Source: CAZCVI01 sp964502145 (GTDB lineage: Bacteria; Acidobacteriota; Aminicenantia; UBA2199). Taken from it: DNA of 25,535 bases. This document shows positions 17,002 through 22,899 of this stretch, piece after piece (within the stretch, counting starts at the first letter, position 1; every line of letters starts with the position of its first letter). The position numbers and the translations under genes are program-made. Location of the stretch: the NCBI GenBank assembly GCA_964502145.1, contig CAZCVI010000100.1:1-25535 (forward strand). Direction: 5' to 3'. The notes below the pieces were generated by a model. That model saw nothing but the letters and a program-made list of their open reading frames with translations. It did no database searches and had not been told where the DNA came from.

Positions 17002-17526
17002 TTATTCTTTAGGTGGTTCCGGCTCCTGAGCTTGGGGCTGGTCTGGGGTTGTTTCTGTGGTAGGGGCGGCTACAGGTTCTCCGCCTTCGCGCAGGACTTC
17101 GATCTTCACTTCTGCTTCGATCTCTTCGATCAGTTTGATAGCGCAGACATGGAGACCCAGTTTTTTGATATGTTCGGGCAGATGAATTTTCTTCCGATCA
17201 ATATTAAAGCCTTTTTCTTCCAATTTGGCTTGGATTTCCATGGTGGTTACCGAGCCGAACAGAGTATCGCTTTCCCCTGCTTTTTTGGTAATGGTCAGGG
17301 TTACCGCTTCCAGTTTTGCTTTGAGTTCTTTGGCGGAAAGTTTTTCCTCTTCTAATTGTTTGAGGGCTTTGATTCTTTTGAATTTCATTACTTCCAGGTT
17401 GTGTTTGGTGGGAAGTACTACTTTGTTTCTGGGCAGTAGGTAATTCCGGGCATAACCTGCTTTGACTTCAATAATATCACCCAACCGACCCAAATTATCG
17501 ATATGTTCGTTCAATATAACTTTCAT
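17002..17526 (-). CDS. rplI: 50S ribosomal protein L9
   Basis: L9 binds 23S rRNA with its N-terminal domain and extends a second domain from the ribosome. The N-terminal domain is textbook: MKVILNEHIDNLGRLGDIIEVKAGYARNYLLPR. A charged connecting helix (about residues 45-75) follows, then the C-terminal domain (ESDTLFGSVTTMEIQ, DRKKIHLPEHIKKLGLH). At 174 residues it exceeds the common 148-150 because of a proline/glutamate-rich tail (from about 150, ending PQAQEPEPPKE). The ATG lies two bases after the rpsR stop, and its ribosome binding site (GAGAGGAT) sits in the end of rpsR, so the genes are coupled. Confidence 0.97.
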   Translation of the reverse strand: MKVILNEHIDNLGRLGDIIEVKAGYARNYLLPRNKVVLPTKHNLEVMKFKRIKALKQLEEEKLSAKELKAKLEAVTLTITKKAGESDTLFGSVTTMEIQAKLEEKGFNIDRKKIHLPEHIKKLGLHVCAIKLIEEIEAEVKIEVLREGGEPVAAPTTETTPDQPQAQEPEPPKE

Positions 17527-17527
17527 T

Positions 17528-17812
17528 TCATCCTCTCTTTGGTTCGACGAATTTTAAGAAAGCCATATGCCTTGCCCGTTTGATTGCTTTGGACAATTGT
17601 TTTTGGTGATAGTTACAGGTTCCGGTTACGCGGGCGGGAAGAATCTTGCCTGTTTCCAGGGTGAAGCCTTCCAATTGTTTATAGCCTTTGTAATCGATGA
17701 ATTTGATTTTATCCTTGCAAAAAATGCAGTATTTTCTGCGGGAAAAATAGAACTTTTTCTGGTACTTGGGTTGGGCAGCACCATTGGTAGGGGGTGTTGG
17801 ATTAGTCCTCAT
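17528..17812 (-). CDS. rpsR: 30S ribosomal protein S18
   Basis: S18 binds with S6 to the platform of the small subunit. The ATG at 17812 is chosen because GGAGGC lies five bases upstream and the product (94 residues, MRTNPTPPTNGAA...) has the family length. A longer in-frame extension would run deep into rpsF. The core shows YCIFC, FIDYKGYKQL, TGTCNYHQKQLSKAIKRARHMAFLKF. The CxxC plus CxxxH arrangement is that of the zinc-binding form of S18. The start overlaps the end of rpsF by 11 bases. Confidence 0.96.
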   Translation of the reverse strand: MRTNPTPPTNGAAQPKYQKKFYFSRRKYCIFCKDKIKFIDYKGYKQLEGFTLETGKILPARVTGTCNYHQKQLSKAIKRARHMAFLKFVEPKRG

Positions 17813-18224
17813 TGTCTGCCTCCGTATCGTCGTCGAGTCCATCTGCGACTACATCGTCGCGTTCTTCCACTGTCCTTTTTGACATTTTTTCCATACGTTT
17901 CCATTTTTTGTTGAGCCGGTTGGCTTTTTTGAGTTTATCGTCTAAGCGCAGGATCACAAATCTCATGACTTTTTCATTGAGTTTTAAGCGTCGTTCGATA
18001 TCAATAAAGACAGAACCGACTACCTCGACATTAATAAAGACATATATGCCTTCATTGTGTCTTTGGATGGGGTAAGCCAATTTGCGGCGTCCCCATTCGT
18101 CGATGTTTTCAATGACGCCATCGGCTTTTTGTACAATTTCGACGATGGAATCAATGATTCGTTTTACATCTTCTTCAGCAACTTCCGGGTTAATAATAAA
18201 CCCGATGTCATACTTTCTTTTCAC
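17802..18224 (-). CDS. rpsF: 30S ribosomal protein S6
   Basis: S6 pairs with S18 in the 30S platform. A GTG at 18224 is the likely start: GGAGG lies four bases upstream and the product begins VKRKYDIGFIINPE as S6 should. The further upstream codons (MTLTLCLRKG...) are leader RNA. The ferredoxin-like fold is covered by EEDVKRIIDSIVEIV, GRRKLAYPIQRHNEGIYVFI and MRFVILRLDDK. A lysine-rich helix and an acidic tail (ending DGLDDDTEADNED) lengthen it to 140 residues, beyond the roughly 100-residue core. It is the first gene of the rpsF-rpsR-rplI-dnaB unit, whose leader has two hairpins. Confidence 0.96.
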   Translation of the reverse strand: MKRKYDIGFIINPEVAEEDVKRIIDSIVEIVQKADGVIENIDEWGRRKLAYPIQRHNEGIYVFINVEVVGSVFIDIERRLKLNEKVMRFVILRLDDKLKKANRLNKKWKRMEKMSKRTVEERDDVVADGLDDDTEADNED

Positions 18225-18247
18225 ATGACCTCCTTGTGGTTTAGTTA

Positions 18248-18285
18248 GCCTTCCCTTCCGAAGGCAAAGAGTCAATGTCACATTG
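18248..18285 (-). promoter_or_regulatory. rpsF leader hairpins
   Basis: Two dyads lie upstream of the rpsF ribosome binding site: GCCTTC/GAAGGC with a six-base loop (18248-18265) and CAATG-TCA-CATTG (18273-18285). No T-run follows, so they are not terminators. The S6:S18 complex is known to bind an rpsF leader structure in many bacteria. The expected CCG bulge is not evident here, so assignment to that motif is unproven. Confidence 0.35.
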
Positions 18286-18341
18286 GTTTATAATATATGT
18301 ATTGACTGTTTCTTTTACTCCGTTTCTTAATGTCTTAATAA

Positions 18342-18974
18342 CTATTTAGCTGGAGCGGCGGCAGCGGGTGCGGCAGCGGCGGCTTCTTTGTCGGAAACTT
18401 CAGCTCTTTCTTTGGCTGTGACGGTACAGATGACGATGTGGGCATCGGTAATCAGGCGTGTTTTTTCGTCTAATATTAGATCTCCAGCTTTAACGGTATT
18501 GCCAGCGTGTAATTGGCTGATATCTACCACGTGTTTCGTGGGAATTTCTGTGGGTAGACATTTCACCTTGATTTCACGGGTGATAAATTCAAAGATACCA
18601 TCTTCCAATTTGGTTCCAATGGACTCGCCTTGGATTTCGATGGGCACATTGACGATGACGGATTTGGACAGGTCGATGCGAATGAAGTCGGCATGAATAA
18701 TATTATTAGAAAGATAATCATACTGAACTTCTTTCAACATGGCATCCAATTCCATGTCATCTTTTTGAATTTTAATAACTGTATTTTCGCCGGTCTCGGT
18801 TTTTAATACGGCTTTAATATCTCCGACTAACAAAGAGATGGGTATGGATGGTTCTGTTCCTCCATAAATAATGGCCGGTATTTTGCCTTCCCTGCGAAGG
18901 TTTTTAGCGATCTGTTTTCCTACTCCGTTTCTGGATTCAGCTTTAACCTTGATAATGTTTTCCATGTTTTCCAT
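18342..18974 (-). CDS. rplY: 50S ribosomal protein L25/general stress protein Ctc
   Basis: Long, two-domain form of L25 (TL5/Ctc, 210 residues) that binds 5S rRNA. The N-terminal L25 domain (about residues 5-95) shows KVKAESRNGVGKQIAKNLRR, GKIPAIIYGG and QYDYLSNNIIHADFIRIDLS. The C-terminal TL5 domain follows (VNVPIEIQGESIGTKLEDGIF, EIKVKCLPTEIPTKHVVDIS). An alanine-rich tail ends the protein (EAAAAAPAAAAPAK). The ATG at 18974 has GAGG six bases upstream; a second in-frame ATG three codons on lacks this. It sits after prs, the usual neighbour. Genes often found next (pth, ychF) are absent before rpsF. Confidence 0.95.
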   Translation of the reverse strand: MENMENIIKVKAESRNGVGKQIAKNLRREGKIPAIIYGGTEPSIPISLLVGDIKAVLKTETGENTVIKIQKDDMELDAMLKEVQYDYLSNNIIHADFIRIDLSKSVIVNVPIEIQGESIGTKLEDGIFEFITREIKVKCLPTEIPTKHVVDISQLHAGNTVKAGDLILDEKTRLITDAHIVICTVTAKERAEVSDKEAAAAAPAAAAPAK

Positions 18975-19016
18975 GTTTCACCTCATATATTTCAAGTTTT
19001 ATCATTTTTCGTTTAA

Positions 19017-19088
19017 GTTTATGTTTATGTATTTATATACGTATTTATCTATGTATTTGTCTATCATTGGGTTTATCTTTGGGGTTAT
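19017..19088. repeat. degenerate tandem repeat of six 12-nt units
   Basis: Plus-strand units are GTTTATGTTTAT, GTATTTATATAC, GTATTTATCTAT, GTATTTGTCTAT, CATTGGGTTTAT and CTTTGGGGTTAT, with TAT-like ends in register. It occupies most of the prs-rplY spacer and overlaps the prs stop codon. It is AT-rich, so some of the pattern may be composition, but the twelve-base register is kept for six units. Confidence 0.45.
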
Positions 19089-20065
19089 CCTTTATCAATA
19101 ACGAAGAGTTGGGATACGGAGGATTCTTCATGGATGCTATTAATGGCTTGGGCGAAGAGTGCGGCAACGGATAGAATCTCAATTTTTTTACAATCGGCTT
19201 TAGAACCGATGAGGGGTACGCTGTCAGATATATACACTTTTTCGAGCGGTGCAGCTTCGATTCGTTCCATGGCTGGGCCGGAGAGAATGCCGTGGGTGCA
19301 TACGGCGGAGACTTTTCTGGCGCCTTTTTCTTTGAGATTGCGCACGGTTTCAACGAGTGTGCCAGCGGAGTCGATGATATCGTCAACGATGAGACAATCG
19401 CGACCTTCGACATCGCCGATAATTTGCATAATTTTGGCTATGCCGGGTTCGGGTCTGCGTTTATAAGCCATGGCCAAGCGGGCTTGGAGGGCTTGGGAGA
19501 AGAGTCGGGCGCGTTCTACGCCACCGGCATCGGGAGATACAACCACGAGCTGTTCGGGATTTAAATCGGGCTGGTTTTTAAAGTGATTGATAAAAATGGG
19601 CAAGCCCATTAAATTATCAACGGGAACATTAAAGAATCCCTGGATTTGGTTGGCGTGTAGATCAATAGTTAAGAGGCGCGAGAAGCCAGCGGTTTCCAAG
19701 AGATCGGCGAGAAGTTTGGCGGAGATGGGAACGCGGGGTCTATCTTTGCGGTCTTGGCGGGCATACGCGTAATAGGGAATGACTGCGGTGATGCGTCTGG
19801 CTGAAGCGCGTTTAAAGGCATCGGCCATTAACAGCAATTGCATGATATGGAAATTGATGTCTTGGGTCAATGATTGGATCACGAATACATCGGCACCGCG
19901 AACATTCTCACAGCTTTGGAAGCGGATTTCGCCATCAGAGAAGACGCCGCTATTGCAATTTCCTAGATTTTTACCGAGGTGAGTCACAATTTTATTGGCC
20001 AATAATTCATTGGATGAACCTGAAAAAATTAGGAACTTATCATCTGAGTTGCAGGGATTATTCAT
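19085..20065 (-). CDS. prs: ribose-phosphate pyrophosphokinase
   Basis: Makes PRPP from ribose-5-phosphate and ATP for nucleotide, histidine and NAD synthesis. The 326-residue protein is colinear with bacterial PRPP synthases. It shows FSDGEIRFQSCENVRGADVF, the ATP-site IPYYAYARQDRKDRPR, DLHANQIQGFFNVPVDNL, the flexible loop YKRRPEPG and the PRPP-binding signature LIVDDIIDSAGT (about 226-237). The C-terminal SVPLIGSKADCKKIEILSVAALFAQAI is also typical. The ATG at 20065 has no evident ribosome binding site. It lies eight bases after the stop of the extended ispE frame and 18 bases after the tRNA-Gln 3' end, so after tRNA processing its mRNA would have a very short leader. Confidence 0.96.
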   Translation of the reverse strand: MNNPCNSDDKFLIFSGSSNELLANKIVTHLGKNLGNCNSGVFSDGEIRFQSCENVRGADVFVIQSLTQDINFHIMQLLLMADAFKRASARRITAVIPYYAYARQDRKDRPRVPISAKLLADLLETAGFSRLLTIDLHANQIQGFFNVPVDNLMGLPIFINHFKNQPDLNPEQLVVVSPDAGGVERARLFSQALQARLAMAYKRRPEPGIAKIMQIIGDVEGRDCLIVDDIIDSAGTLVETVRNLKEKGARKVSAVCTHGILSGPAMERIEAAPLEKVYISDSVPLIGSKADCKKIEILSVAALFAQAINSIHEESSVSQLFVIDKG

Positions 20066-20073
20066 GGTTTTGG

Positions 20074-21021
20074 TTAGAGGATACAGGGGCGGGAGGATTC
20101 GAACCTACGAGTGTCGGCTCCAAAAACCGATGCCTTACCGCTTGGCGACGCCCCTATCCAGTTAAAATAATTGCCTCTGTTCATTGTGCGGGTGGCAACA
20201 ACACAAGAACCCGGAAACTGACGAGACAGTTCGGCTGGCTGTGACGATAAATCGCGGCTGCTGTCCGGGTATATGCCATATACCGTGGAACCACTGCCGC
20301 TCATTAGAACCAAATCATATGCAGAACTGCTCATTTTTTCCTTAATTATTCCCACCTCGGGGAATAATTCACATGTTACTTTTTCAAGGTCGTTTTCCAA
20401 AATATTTTTTGCTCTGGAAGTTAAGAACATATCTATTTTACTTTTTCTTGGGCCAGTTGTCAAGTTAAAGTGGGAAAAAATTAATCGCGTGGGAACTTTT
20501 AAGGTTGGGATGACGAGATGGACGTCAGTTTCTGCCATGAATAAATCGGGCAGGGGGGTGATTTTTTCGCCAATGCCTTGGGCGAGGACGGTTCCGCCGA
20601 AAAGAAAAAATGGCACGTCTGCACCTATTTTAGCAGCAATGGCGATTTTCTGGGGCATGGGGATGTTGAGATTAAAATACAGGTCGAGGAACATGAGAAT
20701 GAGCGCAGCGTTGCTGCTGCCACCACCGAGACCGGAACCTGCGGGGATTTTTTTTTGGACATGGATATCAAATCCTTGTTTTACGGGGTAATTCTGGTAG
20801 ATGGTAGCGATGGTTTTATGGATAGTGTTGCGCTGATCCCATTCGATGTTGGGGTTGTCGCCGGTGAGGTGAATCTGTCCGCGGGTATTTTCTTTGATTT
20901 GGATGGTATCAAAGAAGTTGATGGTTTGGAAGATGGTTTTTAGATCATGGTAGCCGTCGGTTCTTTTGCCGATGATTTCGAGTCCGAGGTTAATTTTGGC
21001 AAAGGAGCGTAATTCTATCAT
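20074..21021 (-). CDS. ispE: 4-diphosphocytidyl-2-C-methyl-D-erythritol kinase
   Basis: GHMP-family kinase of the MEP isoprenoid pathway. The N-terminal catalytic motif is SFAKINLGLEIIGKRTDGYHD. The ATP-binding loop is IPAGSGLGGGSSNAAL (about residues 91-106), with the active-site aspartate in AKIGADVPFFLFGG. The third GHMP motif is LMSGSGSTVYGIYP. At 315 residues it is about 25-30 longer than usual because no stop codon occurs before tRNA-Gln. The frame continues through the whole tRNA, and the last residues (GASPSGKASVFGADTRRFES...) are the tRNA read as protein, ending at a TAA just past it. The functional enzyme probably ends near RTMNRGNYFN. It starts 15 bases after the preceding hydrolase gene. 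Confidence 0.94.
   Translation of the reverse strand: MIELRSFAKINLGLEIIGKRTDGYHDLKTIFQTINFFDTIQIKENTRGQIHLTGDNPNIEWDQRNTIHKTIATIYQNYPVKQGFDIHVQKKIPAGSGLGGGSSNAALILMFLDLYFNLNIPMPQKIAIAAKIGADVPFFLFGGTVLAQGIGEKITPLPDLFMAETDVHLVIPTLKVPTRLIFSHFNLTTGPRKSKIDMFLTSRAKNILENDLEKVTCELFPEVGIIKEKMSSSAYDLVLMSGSGSTVYGIYPDSSRDLSSQPAELSRQFPGSCVVATRTMNRGNYFNWIGASPSGKASVFGADTRRFESSRPCIL
20084..20155 (-). tRNA. tRNA-Gln (anticodon TTG)
   Basis: Minus strand: acceptor AGGGGCG pairs perfectly with CGCCCCT. D-arm is GCC-AAGCGGTAA-GGC. The anticodon stem TCGGT/GCCGA closes the loop TTTTGGA, giving TTG for CAA codons. T-loop is TTCGAAT, with one T-C mismatch in the T-stem (GTAGG/CCTCC). The discriminator is G, as expected for glutamine. 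CCA is not encoded (GTA follows). It lies wholly within the ispE reading frame and 18 bases before prs, its common companion. Confidence 0.95.
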
Positions 21022-21036
21022 GGGGTACGCGCAGAA

Positions 21037-21675
21037 TTAAGCGGAACGGAGCCAGGGGTTGAGTTTTTTTTCTAAACCGATGGTAGAAGAGGGGGCGGGG
21101 CCGTAATCATGGCCGGGCCAAATAATGGTATTATCGGGAAGGGTGAGTAGTTTTTCGCGAATGGAATTCATAAATTGGGTATGGGAAGAAAAAGGAAGAT
21201 CGGTACGACCAATACCACCCACAAAAAGGGTATCGCCGGTGAACAAGTTGCCTTCACCTAACAAACAAATGCCACCAGGGGTATGACCGGGGGTGTGTAC
21301 CACAGTGAGGGTTACTTTTCCGATTTTTAGCAGGTCGCCGTCGGAAAGGGTGATATCAGCGGGCGGGAAGGTGTCGAACCCCATTTGTTTGGCCATAGCT
21401 TGGGCGGGTGGAGAGGTAAAAATGGCATTGTCGTCTTTATGAATGGCGGTTAATGCGTTGGTAAGGGCTTTCATTTTGGCATTGCCACCGGTATGGTCGG
21501 CGTGGCCGTGGGTGTTGACGATATATTTTAAGGTTAAGCCCTGGGTTTTGATTTTAGCGGCCAACATCTCTTCATTGCCTGCCGGATCAATGATCAGGGC
21601 TTCTTTGGTCTCGGGACAAGAAATAAGGTAGCAGAATACTGCCATGTTGCCGATGAGAATTTGTTCTATTTTCAT
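21037..21675 (-). CDS. metallo-beta-lactamase-fold hydrolase, glyoxalase II-like
   Basis: Small MBL-fold hydrolase (212 residues) close to the YcbL/glyoxalase II-like group that hydrolyses thioesters such as S-lactoylglutathione. All metal ligands are present: NTHGHADHTGG (H56, H58, D60, H61), HTPGHTPGG (H131), FTGDTLF (D148) and WPGHDYGP (H189). It lacks the C-terminal helical domain of true glyoxalase II, so the substrate is uncertain. AGGAGA lies eight bases before the ATG. It is followed after 15 bases by ispE, so it probably leads that transcription unit. A CTGGACNNN array lies in its upstream region. Confidence 0.93.
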   Translation of the reverse strand: MKIEQILIGNMAVFCYLISCPETKEALIIDPAGNEEMLAAKIKTQGLTLKYIVNTHGHADHTGGNAKMKALTNALTAIHKDDNAIFTSPPAQAMAKQMGFDTFPPADITLSDGDLLKIGKVTLTVVHTPGHTPGGICLLGEGNLFTGDTLFVGGIGRTDLPFSSHTQFMNSIREKLLTLPDNTIIWPGHDYGPAPSSTIGLEKKLNPWLRSA

Positions 21676-21726
21676 GGGTGATGTCTCCTATATGGTTTTT
21701 ATTGGGTGAATGGGTAACAAATTGCG

Positions 21727-21801
21727 CTGGACAAACTGGACATGCTGGACATGCTGGACATGCTGGACGAACTGGACAAAAAATAAAGGCTTTGGGGAAG
21801 T
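21727..21801. repeat. six tandem CTGGACNNN units plus conserved loop-like flank
   Basis: Units from 21727: CTGGACAAA, CTGGACATG three times, CTGGACGAA and CTGGACAAA (to 21780), all in exact nine-base register. The following stretch TAAAGGCTTTGGGGAAGT (21784-21801) resembles the loop of the hairpin element at 22659-22770 (TAAAGGTTTTGTGAAGT). The inverted right arm found there is missing here, so this looks like a half element. Confidence 0.8.
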
Positions 21802-21839
21802 GTAGATAGGGGGATTGGGTCCTGTTTGCTTTTTTTGAC

Positions 21840-21854
21840 TGTATACGGTATACA
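21840..21854. promoter_or_regulatory. perfect palindrome TGTATAC-G-GTATACA
   Basis: Seven-base arms around a single central base, in the spacer upstream of the MBL hydrolase gene and just past the end of the esterase gene. The size suits a dimeric repressor operator. No regulator gene is nearby and the AT-rich setting allows chance. Confidence 0.3.
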
Positions 21855-21880
21855 ATATATATATGGTATCTTTTTTTTGA

Positions 21881-22534
21881 TCATGGTGAGGTTAATTTTT
21901 GCAGTGCGTCTGGGCAAATTTCGTGGGTTCCATTGAAGGTAGTGACGCGAGAATTGATGTGCTGGGCGATTAGGAGTTGGGATTGCGTGTGGAGGGATTC
22001 TGGTTTTAGATAAGGGTCTTTTGTGCCAGTGACCAAATGAATTTCGAGTTGTTGGAGGCGTGGTATGTTGTTTTCCCAGGGCGGGTCGGCTGGAACATCA
22101 CCGCCCCAAAGTATCAGGCGGTGGATAGGGCTATTGCCTAAGAGGGACCAACGGTACGCTGTGGCCGTGCCCTGGGAGAAACCTAAAACAGTTATTTTTA
22201 CATCTTTTTCCGGGAGGGAATGGACGATTTCTGAATATAACTGGTCAAGAAAGGCGATATAGTCGGCGATATCGTCTTCCCGTTCTTCGCGGGTCATCCA
22301 TGAAGCACCGATGCGTCCTATGCCACCAGCAAGATAGAACCGGTGTAAGGCTTCTGGGGCAATAATAAGACGAGAAGGGCTGTTTAAAGGCGCGAAACTT
22401 TCTATGAAATCGGCTGCCAATTGGCCGTACCCGTGACAGACAAACCACAGGTCGCGGATTTCGGGGCTAATTTGGCCTGATAGGTAGTAGCGGGCCGTTT
22501 TAAACACGTGGATTGTATTTTTTTTTATTTCCAT
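21881..22534 (-). CDS. alpha/beta-hydrolase, phospholipase/carboxylesterase-like
   Basis: Serine esterase of the small carboxylesterase/phospholipase group (217 residues, normal length). The oxyanion region is FVCHGYGQLAADF. The nucleophile elbow is GFSQG (S120), the acid is D173 in VTGTKDPYL and the base is H204 in NGTHEI. An EALHRFYLAGG/GRIGASWM stretch resembles the lid region of this group. No signal peptide is present, so it is cytoplasmic. Natural substrate unknown. No ribosome binding site precedes the ATG, and the promoter places the transcription start at or beside it. It does not appear coupled to the hydrolase gene downstream, 205 bases away. Confidence 0.9.
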   Translation of the reverse strand: MEIKKNTIHVFKTARYYLSGQISPEIRDLWFVCHGYGQLAADFIESFAPLNSPSRLIIAPEALHRFYLAGGIGRIGASWMTREEREDDIADYIAFLDQLYSEIVHSLPEKDVKITVLGFSQGTATAYRWSLLGNSPIHRLILWGGDVPADPPWENNIPRLQQLEIHLVTGTKDPYLKPESLHTQSQLLIAQHINSRVTTFNGTHEICPDALQKLTSP

Positions 22535-22539
22535 GCTTT

Positions 22540-22568
22540 ATTTTAGAAAATATTTCAGATAATTGCAA
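22540..22568 (-). promoter_or_regulatory. sigma-70-type promoter of the esterase gene, predicting a leaderless mRNA
   Basis: Minus strand: TTGCAA (22568-22563), exactly 17 bases, then TAAAAT (22545-22540). Only five bases separate the -10 box from the ATG at 22534, so transcription should begin at or next to the start codon. Confidence 0.5.
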
Positions 22569-22658
22569 GAGGGAATTAAAAGGAAATCGACAGAAAGAAA
22601 AAGGAGCGGCCTGGATTCACCAGCATTCTAAAAAAAAGCCTCGGATAATAGTGGCAAG

Positions 22659-22770
22659 CTGGACTATCTGGACATACTGGACACTCTGGACCTACTGGAC
22701 AAAAGGAAAAATTTAAAGGTTTTGTGAAGTCCAGTTAGTCCAGAGTGTCCAGTATGTCCAGATAGTCCAG
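22659..22770. repeat. long hairpin built from CTGGACNNN nonamers
   Basis: The left arm (22659-22700) is CTGGAC repeated every nine bases, with the triplets TAT, ATA, ACT and CTA between. The right arm (22729-22770) is its reverse complement at 40 of 42 positions, so the triplets are mirrored too. A 28-base AT-rich loop separates them. Outside, CCTGGATTCACC (from 22612) and, inverted, CTTGGCGGTTGATTCAGG (22783-22800) form a flanking box pair. It fills the 365-base gap between the divergent esterase and rimO genes, together with their promoters. No gene is seen there. Confidence 0.85.
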
Positions 22771-22813
22771 TAGTTCCTGAAACTTGGCGGTTGATTCAGG
22801 ATCGGGGATGCTG

Positions 22814-22842
22814 TTGGCAAAAAGTAAATAATCTGGTACAAT
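22814..22842 (+). promoter_or_regulatory. sigma-70-type extended -10 promoter of rimO-pgpA
   Basis: TTGGCA (22814-22819), a 17-base spacer ending in TGG, then TACAAT (22837-22842). Transcription would start near 22849, giving about a 50-base A-rich leader before the rimO ATG. Confidence 0.65.
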
Positions 22843-22899
22843 CTTAAATTCAGAATTTAAAAAAAAATCAATAAAAATACATATTTAACAGGATAACCG

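Noticed and set aside
17813..17842. Ten-codon upstream extension of rpsR
   Set aside because: The ATG at 17812 has a strong ribosome binding site and gives the normal S18 N-terminus.
18225..18281. Nineteen-codon upstream extension of rpsF
   Set aside because: It is not S6-like and overlaps the leader hairpin. The GTG at 18224 follows GGAGG.
20157..20190. A separate small gene between ispE and tRNA-Gln
   Set aside because: The bases are simply the continuing ispE frame, with no start signal of their own.
22513..22716. Plus-strand frame ending in a tryptophan/threonine triplet repeat
   Set aside because: The repetitive tail is the CTGGACNNN array in another frame. The frame starts inside the esterase gene on the opposite strand.
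21727..22770. CTGGACNNN arrays as a CRISPR
   Set aside because: Units are nine bases with three-base variable parts, far below repeat and spacer lengths, and no cas genes are near.
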